Assembly (NCBI GenBank): GCA_022565695.1
Contig: JAIUME010000018.1
Coordinates: forward strand, 1 to 42,636
Length of the DNA: 42,636 bases
Reading direction: 5' to 3'
Origin: Alcanivorax sp.
Lineage (GTDB): Bacteria; Pseudomonadota; Gammaproteobacteria; Pseudomonadales; Alcanivoracaceae
Each line of letters begins with the position of its first letter. Positions within the stretch are counted from its first letter, which is position 1. The notes beneath the pieces are model-generated. The model had not been told where the DNA came from and searched no databases. It was given only the letters and a program-made list of their open reading frames with translations. Made by a program: the position numbers and the translations under genes. This document shows, in pieces, positions 18,059-26,492 of the stretch.

Positions 18059-18170
18059 CTCTAGGGAGGCAGCAGGGATACCGGATACCTGCTCAAGTTT
18101 GCCGCCCAACGCGTCATCCGGCCCGGGACCTCATCGAAGAGGCCCCGATCAAACCGCAAGGCACAGAACG
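18055..18170. other. Short spacer upstream of the hmuR promoter
   Basis: The spacer lies between the end of the secreted-protein gene and the hmuR promoter. A weak hairpin (CCTC-ATCGAA-GAGG near 18130) has no T-tract, so read-through into hmuR is possible. Nothing else is seen. Confidence 0.35.
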
Positions 18171-19874
18171 TCAATCAGTCGACGGAACGACCATGGAAAA
18201 ACCGTTGTTACCGGTTCTCAACTCTTGGGAGGACGTCAATGCATCTACTGATAAAGGTCTGTGCGCACCATCATAAAACAGCACAACGAACAACCTCACT
18301 TCCTCACCAGGCTGGATATCACCGACCGTACAGTAGTACGAACTATCACAATAAACCTCAGCGCCATTCCTCCCCTCGATCAGCGCTATATAACCCGAAT
18401 AATCAATATCAAACCCTACCTGAGTGGCAGTAGCACCACCGATATTGCTCAATGTAACCAGGTAATCACCGTCCATCATATATTCCTGATAAGGCTGGAT
18501 ATTCACTACAATATCGGAATACGCTGATAGCACTTGATCGAGCTCATTATCAACCTCAGAGAGCATTCTGGGCGGCCTGTTCGTCAAGCCCCACCATGTA
18601 TCCATCATGCGTTTTACAGGCATATAGCCATCAAGCATAAACCCTGCAAATGCTTCGTCACTTTCCTTATGTGCTTGCACCACATCTGCAGCAATGCTTT
18701 CCCTGACTACGCTTTCAGTAGGCGGATAGGGGATCAAGGATCCGTCAGTAACTCTTACATCCTGAAAAGAACCAGTATAATTTCCGGCTGGCCCATATGC
18801 ATCGTAATTAATACTCTTTAAAAATGAATCCCCTGGCCCAGAAGATTGAACAGACACATGCGAAGCCACAACCATAAACTCAACGCGGCGATCCTCTCCT
18901 ATCGGGTAGGTATAACGCCCCGAAAAATCACTTAAGTTCGGGTTATACTGCTGCCCTGTGAAGGAATTTATCCTCTCGGCAGATACCCCACCCACATATT
19001 CGATATCATCTTTTGCGCCATAGAACTCTTCATGAAATAAATCTTTCCACGCTGAAACAGATCCCACCTCCGAGTTGACCAGAAAGTTATTCACCGGTGA
19101 CAGCTGAGCACCAAGTACCGACGCGGTTTCCTCATCAATTACATCTTCTCCTGCATTCGGATCCGTTTCATTGAGGTACAGCCAACGCGTATACTCTCTC
19201 TGCATAATAACCTGCACCCCCACAAGACTCATGTAGTTATGCAAGCCATCATGCACATTTCCAGGCCTTACCTCTATACGCTCCAGAACATAATTAGCAT
19301 GACTTATCAAATCACCAAGAAGCCTGTAATCCGCAGACCTGTTGGCCTCTGAGCGAGCATTATAGATACTCAAATCTCTTATTATCGAGTTCAGTCTTGC
19401 CCGCGTTTCATCCTGGAAATGTTGGTCTACCGATGCGATTATTTCATCTTTTGAGAGCTCTATACTCTCAAGCAAAATTCGTGTCATAACTTCAATTTGG
19501 CGAAGTATTCGGCTCTCACCGGCGCCTAGGGAAAGATTGAATGTTGCACTCATTTCGATCAACGGCCCTATAGAGAACATCCCCCCCAGACCAGATACAA
19601 GATGATCTGCAAATCCCTCAGCCAGGCTGTTAGCAAAAAAACCGAATACATTTTCTTCAAAAGCCTCTTCAATGGATCTCTCTATCTGTGCCTTGAAATT
19701 CTTCTCTATTTTCCGCCCTTGAGCCAGGAACCAAGACTGTCTATCCGGGTTGGCGTCCGCATACCCACTATTGGCCATTGCCCCAGCTGGCACAGCGACA
19801 CCCATGACGATAAGGCACGCTCCAAAGATATGCTTTCCAGCATAAAGGACTGGTCTATTGCACCCTTTCACCAT
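18171..19874 (-). CDS. Secreted protein of unknown family, probably Fur-regulated
   Basis: A 567-residue protein I do not recognise. A clear signal peptide (basic start, hydrophobic core about 17-33, cleavage near AMA-NS at 34/35) sends it out of the cytoplasm. Residues about 50-235 are mostly helical, with a Gly/Phe/Leu-rich hydrophobic stretch (about 77-119) that might insert in membranes. The middle (about 240-450) is mixed. Residues about 455-567 look like an Ig-like beta domain with a likely disulfide (Cys509, Cys515). The start at 19874 has a GGGGGAAAGG ribosome site; the frame extends to a TTG at 19940. Base composition is clearly lower in GC than neighbours (26 of 60 bases at 19021-19080, against 43 of 60 at 20761-20820). 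A role in obtaining iron or heme, for example a cytolysin or binding protein, is inferred only from its promoter and position. Confidence 0.75.
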   Translation of the reverse strand: MVKGCNRPVLYAGKHIFGACLIVMGVAVPAGAMANSGYADANPDRQSWFLAQGRKIEKNFKAQIERSIEEAFEENVFGFFANSLAEGFADHLVSGLGGMFSIGPLIEMSATFNLSLGAGESRILRQIEVMTRILLESIELSKDEIIASVDQHFQDETRARLNSIIRDLSIYNARSEANRSADYRLLGDLISHANYVLERIEVRPGNVHDGLHNYMSLVGVQVIMQREYTRWLYLNETDPNAGEDVIDEETASVLGAQLSPVNNFLVNSEVGSVSAWKDLFHEEFYGAKDDIEYVGGVSAERINSFTGQQYNPNLSDFSGRYTYPIGEDRRVEFMVVASHVSVQSSGPGDSFLKSINYDAYGPAGNYTGSFQDVRVTDGSLIPYPPTESVVRESIAADVVQAHKESDEAFAGFMLDGYMPVKRMMDTWWGLTNRPPRMLSEVDNELDQVLSAYSDIVVNIQPYQEYMMDGDYLVTLSNIGGATATQVGFDIDYSGYIALIEGRNGAEVYCDSSYYCTVGDIQPGEEVRLFVVLFYDGAHRPLSVDALTSSQELRTGNNGFSMVVPSTD

Positions 19875-19948
19875 TGCCTTTCCCCCGATCCCATTCCTGG
19901 CCTTAAGGCTCCCCATTGATAGCGAATTGGCAGCATTCAACCCTGATT

Positions 19949-20008
19949 AATACTGATAATCATTAACGCTAGCGAATCAGGCGTCGCATGTCAATGAGAC
20001 TCATTATC
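19949..20008 (-). promoter_or_regulatory. Promoter of the secreted-protein gene with two Fur-box-like sites
   Basis: Minus-strand promoter TTGACA (19994-19989), a 17-base gap and a weak TAGCGT (19971-19966). The Fur-box-like site at 19990-20008 matches the 19-base consensus at 15 positions and covers the -35. The one at 19949-19967 matches at 16 positions and touches the -10. The upstream site differs from the hmuR upstream site by one base in 19. Confidence 0.85.
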
Positions 20009-20080
20009 TTTTGGTGTCGAGATCAAATCTCTACGGATACAGCAAAGGGCGCAGGGTTTCAGGCTCAACGACCGATGACG

Positions 20081-21550
20081 CTATCGCAGCATGTTACGCA
20101 TCCAGGCCACGCTGCCGAGTAGCACAACCCCTAGAATCAGCAGCACCACGATGCTGATGACGAGATCCCGGGCCGCCGGGCTCAGGCCCAGTTTGCCGAG
20201 GAAGTGAAACTTGTGCAGATGCATGAAATGCAGGCTGCGCAGGCGCCCTTCGGGGGTGGTGAGGTGAGCCACGTGTCCGGTATGGGTTTCCAGGAACAGC
20301 ACGTTCACCGGCCCCTCGCGCAGGGCGATTCGTTGCACCGGCAGGCGCTTGTAGACCGACACATAGTCCATGGCGAAGTCGGGCAGGGCCCGGGTGAACG
20401 CCACCGGCGGCACAGGATGCCCGGCATCGGCAAACCAGCGCGCTGTCAGCTCCAGGGCATAGGCCTGGTCGCCCTCCTCCACCGCCGCCCCGGTACCCGC
20501 GTGGTGATAGCGAATCACATCGCCCTCGGGCGTGCTCTCGCGCAGCTGCCACACCGGCTCACCGCCCAACCAGGCCTGGGACAGGCCAACGGTCGTGGGG
20601 CTGACGACATCAAGCGGATTGAAGGCCAGTTCGGTGACAGGGATGCGGGTATCCGCGCGCCAGGCCAGATGATCCTCGCTCTGAAACTGGCCGAGGACCA
20701 CGTGCAGGCCGCTGCTGGCAAAGCCGAGCATGGCCAGCGCCATGACCAGCCCGAGACGTCGATGCCAGCGATGTGCGCCACCCCGTCCCTGGCGCCCACG
20801 GCGTTTGCGCCACTGCATGGCGTACAACAACAGCCCGCCGACACCCACCACAAAGGTGAGGCCGATCAATACCGTGATCACCACCAGCCGCAGCGGATGA
20901 TGGCGCTCGCCCAGAAAATGCCAGTTATGGAACTGGGCGAAGGTCCACAGGCCCACGCGGCGCCAGGTATTGTCCGCCGTGGCCAGGCGCTGGCCGAGCA
21001 CGTCGATGTACAACTGAATGCCGTCGGCGCGATCAAAACTGACCCGGTGCACCGGCAGCATGCGATTGACGAAACGGTACTGGAGATCAAAGTCATCCAG
21101 CCGTGTCACATCGGTGATCTGCGCCTGTCTGTCGCCAAGGAGGATGCGCGACAAGGCCATGGCGTGCAGCCGCTCGCCGCCCACGATGGGCAGGCCGTTG
21201 GTGGCATCGTAATAGCTGATGGCCACGTTGGCGGGTGGGCGGGCCTCCCGCCAGCGTTCGTTTGCCTCCTGCGCACCGTAGATGGCCACTTGCCATTGCG
21301 GGCGCCCGGCCACGTAAACCAGATTGATCTGATCCACGTCGGTGTAGCCATGCCGCTCCAGCAGACGCTGGGGCGGTATCACCGCCTGGGCGTCCGGCAA
21401 CGACGGCAGCGCCACCTGCTGCCAGCGCACGTCCGGCGTCCAGACATGCGCCATCAGCGGATGGGTCAGGCCACTGATCACCCACATCGCCACGGGCAGG
21501 GCAACGATCAGCGCGAGCCGGCGGTGCCAGCGGTACAGCAAGGGCAGCAT
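20081..21550 (-). CDS. PepSY-type membrane protein, possible siderophore/metal reductase
   Basis: A 489-residue inner-membrane protein of the PepSY-associated TM helix family. Four membrane helices are visible (about 11-33, 218-245, 262-288 and 462-485) with two large periplasmic parts between them. Histidines sit at the membrane ends (WHRRLAL, HNWHFLG, HRWHRRLGL, HKFHFLG), as expected for heme-coordinating helices in single-subunit ferric reductases of this family. It follows the TonB receptor gene by 17 bases, so the two form an operon. The likely job is reductive release of a metal from an imported complex, but the substrate is unknown. No terminator is visible at its 3' end. Confidence 0.82.
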   Translation of the reverse strand: MLPLLYRWHRRLALIVALPVAMWVISGLTHPLMAHVWTPDVRWQQVALPSLPDAQAVIPPQRLLERHGYTDVDQINLVYVAGRPQWQVAIYGAQEANERWREARPPANVAISYYDATNGLPIVGGERLHAMALSRILLGDRQAQITDVTRLDDFDLQYRFVNRMLPVHRVSFDRADGIQLYIDVLGQRLATADNTWRRVGLWTFAQFHNWHFLGERHHPLRLVVITVLIGLTFVVGVGGLLLYAMQWRKRRGRQGRGGAHRWHRRLGLVMALAMLGFASSGLHVVLGQFQSEDHLAWRADTRIPVTELAFNPLDVVSPTTVGLSQAWLGGEPVWQLRESTPEGDVIRYHHAGTGAAVEEGDQAYALELTARWFADAGHPVPPVAFTRALPDFAMDYVSVYKRLPVQRIALREGPVNVLFLETHTGHVAHLTTPEGRLRSLHFMHLHKFHFLGKLGLSPAARDLVISIVVLLILGVVLLGSVAWMRNMLR

Positions 21551-21567
21551 GTTCTGGTCCTGTTCAG

Positions 21568-23817
21568 TTAATACCGGTACTCGAAACCCGCATACCAGGC
21601 CCGCGGCGCACCAGGCGTGATACCGGCGGCACTGCTCATCGGGTTCGGCGCCACCGTCGGCGTCCCGGTCGCCACGTAGACGTTATCGGTCAGGTTATGG
21701 CCGTCCACAAACACCCGCAGGTCGTTGGCAAATGTCTTGCTGAGCGTCAGCCCCCACAGGGTGTGCGACGGCGCTTGCCACAAACGCCCGCCATCATTGC
21801 TGTAGGTGAGCTCATATCCGCTGACGTAGCGCATGTTCGGTGCGATCACCAGCCCGCCCACGGTGCTGTAACGCAAGCTGCTGAACACCGTATGCACCGG
21901 AATCGTGGGCAGCCGGCTGTTGCCGAAATCCGGGTCGTCATCAAAGCGGAAGTCGGACCAGTTGTATACGGCGGTCAGCATGACATTGTCGCCACCGCGC
22001 AACAGATCATCGGCAAGGTGGACACCGCCACCGAACTCCACGCCGTAACGGCGCGTCTCCCCGCGTGCATTAAAGGTGCCTGATGCGCCATCCAGATCCA
22101 GATTGAGGATCTCGTTATCGATGCGAGTCTGGTACACCACCAGATCCCAGTAGCCCCAGTCCAGCATACCGCGCGTGCCGATTTCGGCGGTCAGCGCGTC
22201 CTGCTGATCCAGGGCGGCAGGTTCCGGATTATTGCCCAGCTCCGAGGACGACGGGCCCTCGATGCTGCGCGCCAGCTGGGCAAAGACCATCTGCCCCGGC
22301 AGCCACTCGAAGGTGGCGCCAAGCTTCGGCGACACACCGCGATAGGTCACCGTGTAGCTGTTGTCATTCGGATCAGCCGTCGGCTGCGGGAACGGCGCAC
22401 AATCCGCACAGGGCGGCGGCACATCGCGCTGATAATCATCAAACACCCGGCGCGAATGCAGCGCCTGGGCACCCAGATTCAGACGCCACCGCTCACTCAC
22501 CTGCCAGGTGCGCTCGGCATAAGCCTCGAACTGCAACGTGCGCAGGCGCGCGTCGAAGGTCTGGTTCCCCTTGCGCCGCCCGTCCGTGGTTTGCTGGAAG
22601 CGCGCCAGCTGGTCACTGCCCTGCCCCGCGCGCACGCCCGCCACCAGGGTATGGCCGGCAGCCTCGGCGGCACTGTAATCCAGGCTCAGACCGTGGCTTT
22701 CAACCCGGTTGTCGATGATGCCCACGAACGGCGTTGGCAGATGATCCAGCCGCCCCCGATTGAGAAAGAAGCTGGTGGTCAGGCTGCGCTGATCGTCGAT
22801 CTGCCACAGGGTGCGATTGGCAAAGCGTGCATCCTGCCAGTTGCGATCAGCGTCGAACTGACGGTTGAAGTTTGCCGCATCACGGCGGGTGTCACGATTC
22901 AGCTGATCCAGCGGAATCGTGCCCGGCAGCTCAAGCTCGGCGTCGGTCAGAAACAGGTAGGTGCGATTTTCGATGTCATCGCGCAGACGGATACCAACGT
23001 TGCTGTTGAAACGCAGCGCATTCTGCCGGGACTGGTCACGGAATCCGTCGAGATAGCTGTGGTTGATACTGATGAAATGATCACGATCCCCGGCGTTGCC
23101 GCCGTGGGCAATCTGGTTGCGGCGATAACCGAAGCTGCCGGCCTCGCTGCGCAGCAGCCAGCCCGGGCTGTTACGGCCGGTGCGGCTGGCGTAGTTGATC
23201 ACCCCGCCCGTGGTGGCGGCACCCAGCGCCAGCCCGGCCGGGCCGCGATAGATTTCGGCATGGTCATAGGCCAGCAGGTCCAGCAACTGGTTGGTGGTGC
23301 CGCCATCCAGGCTGCCCAGCGGCACGCCATCCTGGAAAGAACGCACACCGCGCCCGAAGCTGTTGCTGGAAATACCGGAGCCCCGAATCGCCAGCCGCAC
23401 GTCATCGCCACCATTCTGGTTACTGACCCAGACACCGGGCACACGCTTGAACAGATCCTCCTGGCTGGCAGCATGGCCTTCCCGCCATTGCTCGCCGTCC
23501 AGCAGTGACTGGGCACGGGAAGCACGGAAAAAGCGCTCGAGCTTGTCATCCGCAGTGCTCGAAAGCCCCTCAGTCGAGGGCTCTCCACGCACCTCGACCT
23601 GCTCCAGACGGCCTCCCTGAGATACTTCTGAAGAGACGCCTGAGGGCTCACTGTGGCCATGCATCCCCGGCCCGTGCGCCGCATGAGCCGGGGCGGAGAA
23701 CGCCATCAGCCCTGAAACCAGCAGAGCGCCGGATACAGCGGCCCACAGGTGCCCGGGACGGCCGCAGGCACTGCTGCGGGCGCCCGAACAATGCGCAACA
23801 AGATTGACTGGGGTCAT
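21568..23817 (-). CDS. TonB-dependent outer-membrane receptor
   Basis: A 749-residue TonB-dependent receptor. The N-terminus has a signal peptide ending near AHA (about residue 46-47), followed by a His-rich patch (HGPGMHGH). The plug carries VPGVWVSNQNGGDDVRLAIR, RSFQDGVPLG and AEIYRGPAGLALGAATTGG, close to FecA-like receptors that have an exposed regulatory or substrate region. A CADC pair in a Pro-rich loop (PPPCADCAPFP) probably lies on the cell surface. The protein ends in an aromatic Tyr. The start at 23817 is favoured by the signal peptide. Its operon partner is the PepSY protein, and the divergent response-regulator gene suggests substrate-induced expression. The substrate could be a siderophore or metal chelate; no Fur box was found here. 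Confidence 0.88.
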   Translation of the reverse strand: MTPVNLVAHCSGARSSACGRPGHLWAAVSGALLVSGLMAFSAPAHAAHGPGMHGHSEPSGVSSEVSQGGRLEQVEVRGEPSTEGLSSTADDKLERFFRASRAQSLLDGEQWREGHAASQEDLFKRVPGVWVSNQNGGDDVRLAIRGSGISSNSFGRGVRSFQDGVPLGSLDGGTTNQLLDLLAYDHAEIYRGPAGLALGAATTGGVINYASRTGRNSPGWLLRSEAGSFGYRRNQIAHGGNAGDRDHFISINHSYLDGFRDQSRQNALRFNSNVGIRLRDDIENRTYLFLTDAELELPGTIPLDQLNRDTRRDAANFNRQFDADRNWQDARFANRTLWQIDDQRSLTTSFFLNRGRLDHLPTPFVGIIDNRVESHGLSLDYSAAEAAGHTLVAGVRAGQGSDQLARFQQTTDGRRKGNQTFDARLRTLQFEAYAERTWQVSERWRLNLGAQALHSRRVFDDYQRDVPPPCADCAPFPQPTADPNDNSYTVTYRGVSPKLGATFEWLPGQMVFAQLARSIEGPSSSELGNNPEPAALDQQDALTAEIGTRGMLDWGYWDLVVYQTRIDNEILNLDLDGASGTFNARGETRRYGVEFGGGVHLADDLLRGGDNVMLTAVYNWSDFRFDDDPDFGNSRLPTIPVHTVFSSLRYSTVGGLVIAPNMRYVSGYELTYSNDGGRLWQAPSHTLWGLTLSKTFANDLRVFVDGHNLTDNVYVATGTPTVAPNPMSSAAGITPGAPRAWYAGFEYRY

Positions 23818-23991
23818 GAAAGCGCTCCGGAAACCGGCGCACAGTATTCCGGGAAGGCGCAGAACGGACAATGTGGCGTATTGTCGCAGCCAGCCGACGT
23901 ATGGTCGCGGCATTGATGTTGCCTTGACGCTGTCATCAGGACGATAGTGATATCTATAACGGATCACAACACAGATAAGGAACAGGCTGCC

Positions 23992-24690
23992 ATGACCCGA
24001 CCACTGGAAAAACTCGCAATCCTTCTGGTTGAAGACCACCGCCAACTGGCCCAGACCGTGGTTGAATACCTGGAAGAACTGGGCGCTTCCGCTGACTATG
24101 CTGGCGATGGCGGCCTTGCGCGGGAGCTGCTGCGCGAACACCACTATGACCTGATTCTGCTGGACATCATGCTGCCCGGCGAAGACGGCTACTCGCTGTG
24201 CCAGTACCTGCGCAACGACCTGACGCTGGACACCCCTGTCATCTTCCTGACTGCACGGGATCAACTGGATGACAAGCTGGAAGGCTTCTCACGCGGCGGC
24301 GATGACTACCTCATCAAGCCCTTCGCCCTGCCCGAGCTGTCCGCACGCATCCAGGCGCTGGTGCGCCGCGAGCGCCGCGAAGTGGCACCGCACATTCTGG
24401 CCGTGGCCGATCTGGAGCTGGACCCGGCACGCCAGGAAGTCCGCCGCGATGGCCAGGTACTGAAACTGTCCCCCACCGCTTTCCGTATTCTGCGCATTCT
24501 GATGCGGGAAACACCGAAGGTGGTCAGCCGCGAGCAGCTGGAGCAGGAACTCTGGGGCGATCTGGTCCCCGACTCCGATGCCCTGCGCAGCCATCTCTAC
24601 AATCTGCGCAAGGCGGTGGACAAGCCCTTCGATGTCCACCTGCTGGAAACCATGCCCGGCGTCGGCTTCTGCATTCGACAGCCGGCCTGA
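23992..24690 (+). CDS. OmpR-family response regulator
   Basis: A 232-residue two-component regulator. The receiver domain (about 8-122) has the acidic pocket Glu14/Asp15, the phosphorylation site Asp58 in LILLDIMLPGEDG, Thr87 and Lys109 in LIKPF. The C-terminal winged helix (about 135-230) has the usual RREQLEQELWGD-like and VGFCI segments. The ribosome site AAGGAA supports the ATG at 23992; an ATG at 23947 lies in the same frame. It is divergent from the TonB receptor, its probable target, and convergent with the sensor kinase gene. A strong terminator follows. Confidence 0.93.
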   Translation: MTRPLEKLAILLVEDHRQLAQTVVEYLEELGASADYAGDGGLARELLREHHYDLILLDIMLPGEDGYSLCQYLRNDLTLDTPVIFLTARDQLDDKLEGFSRGGDDYLIKPFALPELSARIQALVRRERREVAPHILAVADLELDPARQEVRRDGQVLKLSPTAFRILRILMRETPKVVSREQLEQELWGDLVPDSDALRSHLYNLRKAVDKPFDVHLLETMPGVGFCIRQPA

Positions 24691-24726
24691 ATGTTTTCCT
24701 GAGTTCTGCTCAGTAGTGCAGGCAGC

Positions 24727-24758
24727 AAAAAAGGCGAGCAATGTGCTCGCCTTTTTTA
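24727..24758. terminator. Intrinsic terminator after the response regulator
   Basis: A perfect hairpin (AAGGCGAGCA, loop ATG, TGCTCGCCTT) flanked by an A-run and a T-run, 37 bases after the regulator stop. It can act on both strands. Confidence 0.92.
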
Positions 24759-24810
24759 TTGCTTGTTGGACGTGGGGGTCGCCAGACAGTGGGTCATCCT
24801 CCAGCGAGAA

Positions 24811-24921
24811 GCGTAGAGGCGGGGGGCGCCCTTCCGGGACCGCTCAAGCCATCCCTGGGCGCTCGCGCTTTGGCCATCCATGGCCAAAGAGGTCCCTACA
24901 GGGCGCCCCCCGCCTCTACGC
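24811..24921. repeat. Long inverted-repeat element 1
   Basis: Two perfect 21-base arms (24811-24831 and 24901-24921) start with GCGTAGAGGC and end with GCCTCTACGC. Inside them a second pairing GGGACC/GGTCCC follows a four-base bulge. Near the centre is a small palindrome of TTTGGCCAT and ATGGCCAAA arms (24869-24877, 24880-24888). The whole 111-base unit could fold into one long branched hairpin. No coding potential is seen. Confidence 0.85.
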
Positions 24922-25013
24922 CGGAGCGAGATTCTAGTTTCAGTGGGTATCGAGTTTTCCGTAAGAACCAAACAATCGGCTGGCTGGGTGTAGTTGATCC
25001 TACTGAACGTGAC

Positions 25014-25130
25014 GGCCCACGGGGGTGGGGACTGCTTTTCAGGACTGTGTGAGACATGGATGTCGAACACAAGCCTACACGGACGTATTTACGGCGGGTC
25101 CTGAAAAGCAGTCCCCCACCCCCGTGGGCC
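25014..25130. repeat. Long inverted-repeat element 2
   Basis: A 32-base left arm (25014-25045, starting GGCCCACGGG) pairs with a 33-base right arm (25098-25130, ending CCCGTGGGCC) with a single extra base as the only difference. The loop is about 52 bases. It is unrelated in sequence to element 1 and ends 40 bases from the sensor-kinase stop, so it may also work as a transcription stop without a T-tract. Confidence 0.85.
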
Positions 25131-25170
25131 CTGACCACCGCACAACAAAGAATGGCACAACACAGACCCG

Positions 25171-26469
25171 CTAGAACTTGGACCAGGTCTGCCAGGCCGG
25201 GAAGGAGATTCTTACCTGCGTGCCGTGGCCCACTTCGCTGGCCACTTCCAGTTTCCATTTGAAGCGTTCGCACAGGCGCTGCACGATGGCCAGCCCCAGC
25301 CCGTGGCCACCCTCCTGGCTCCCCACACCACGCTCGAACGGTTGCAGTAGCCGCTCCAGATCATCCGGATTGATGCCCGGCCCCGTGTCGCGGACGATGA
25401 CATCGTTCTTGCCCACGATGACCTCCACCGACCCGGAGTTGGTGTAGTTGATCGCATTGCGCACCAGATTGGTGATGACGATGGACAGCACTTGCTCCGG
25501 CGCGGTCAGCTTGAGCATGCTGCGCTGCTCCGAGCGCAAGGCCACATTCTTGCTCGTGGACAGCGGCTGCAGCCGCTCGACCATGTTCACTACCAGATCA
25601 TTGACGATCAGCCGCTCTTCCGGCAGCTGGCGATGCTCGCTGCGCGCCAGTAACAGCAGCGTGGCGATCAATGCTTCCATATCCCCGACGGTGTCTTCGA
25701 TGCGCTGTACGGACGGCACGCCGGGGAAGCGGGCGCCGAGCAGCTCAAGGTTGGCGCGGATCACCGCCAGTGGCGTGCGCAGTTCGTGGCTGGCGTCCCG
25801 GGTAAATTGCCGTTCGCGTTCGACGAAATCCAGCAGCCGGTCGGCGTAGGCCTCCAGTGCTGCGACCAGCACGGCCACTTCTGAATCGGCTTCGGTTTCG
25901 ATCAGATCGAACTCCGGCCGTGCAGCGCGGGGATCGGTAATGGGGGCGCCGCGCAGCATCTCGGCCAACTGCACCAGCGGTGACATCAATTGCCGGGACT
26001 TTCGCCAGGTAATGAATGACATCAGGTAGATGACCAGCAGCACGCCGGTCAGTGGCAGCACGCCAAAGACCAGCGCCAGGGCGGCAACCCGGCGTTCGTC
26101 GAAGATCAGATAAAGCCGGGCGTCGTCGAAATCCTCGACAAAGACGATGGGCCTGTCTCCGGCCAGGTCAACACGGTGATATCCAGGGGTCAGGGGCTGG
26201 AAACTGTCGGGAATGGGATCACCCGAGCCATCAGGCTGGGTCAGCAGACCCAGCATGTGGCGTGTGTCCGGCCGCGCGAACTCCGGGTCTGTCTCGTAGA
26301 TGGCCCAGAAATGCTCCGCTTCCCGCTTGAGTGCCTGTTTGACCAGCACATGCTCGACGATCTTGGCGGTGGCCATGACACCGAAGACCGTGGCGAGACT
26401 GATCAGCACAACCTGCATCAGGTAGACGCGGGTGAGACGGTGCTGCACGCCGGAGCGGCGATGGGGCAT
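25171..26469 (-). CDS. Two-component sensor histidine kinase
   Basis: A 432-residue kinase with two membrane helices (about 14-35 and 129-151) around a periplasmic sensor of about 95 residues that has no recognised domain. A HAMP-like linker follows, then the phosphoacceptor His228 in RDASHELRTPLAV, the N-box NLVRNAINYT and G-boxes DTGPGI and GHGLGLAI. The start at 26469 was chosen for its AGGTAAGG site; the frame extends to 26535. It faces the response regulator gene in convergent orientation, an uncommon arrangement for a cognate pair but the only kinase nearby. The signal is unknown, probably linked to the TonB receptor's substrate. Confidence 0.92.
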   Translation of the reverse strand: MPHRRSGVQHRLTRVYLMQVVLISLATVFGVMATAKIVEHVLVKQALKREAEHFWAIYETDPEFARPDTRHMLGLLTQPDGSGDPIPDSFQPLTPGYHRVDLAGDRPIVFVEDFDDARLYLIFDERRVAALALVFGVLPLTGVLLVIYLMSFITWRKSRQLMSPLVQLAEMLRGAPITDPRAARPEFDLIETEADSEVAVLVAALEAYADRLLDFVERERQFTRDASHELRTPLAVIRANLELLGARFPGVPSVQRIEDTVGDMEALIATLLLLARSEHRQLPEERLIVNDLVVNMVERLQPLSTSKNVALRSEQRSMLKLTAPEQVLSIVITNLVRNAINYTNSGSVEVIVGKNDVIVRDTGPGINPDDLERLLQPFERGVGSQEGGHGLGLAIVQRLCERFKWKLEVASEVGHGTQVRISFPAWQTWSKF

Positions 26470-26492
26470 GAACCTTACCTCTTCAGGCCTAT

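Noticed and set aside
20204-21571. Frame of 455 codons opposite the PepSY gene
   Set aside because: Shadow with His/Gln-rich product; the PepSY protein is well supported.
23818-23991. Fur box between the TonB receptor and the response regulator
   Set aside because: No sequence there is close to the 19-base consensus; a TTGACG at 23924-23929 lacks a good -10 at the right distance.
17982-24264. Insertion sequence as the vehicle for the AT-rich gene
   Set aside because: No transposase gene or terminal inverted repeats were seen around 18171-20008.
24811-25130. CRISPR array in the spacer between the two-component genes
   Set aside because: The repeats are inverted pairs and are not regularly spaced direct repeats; no cas genes are present.
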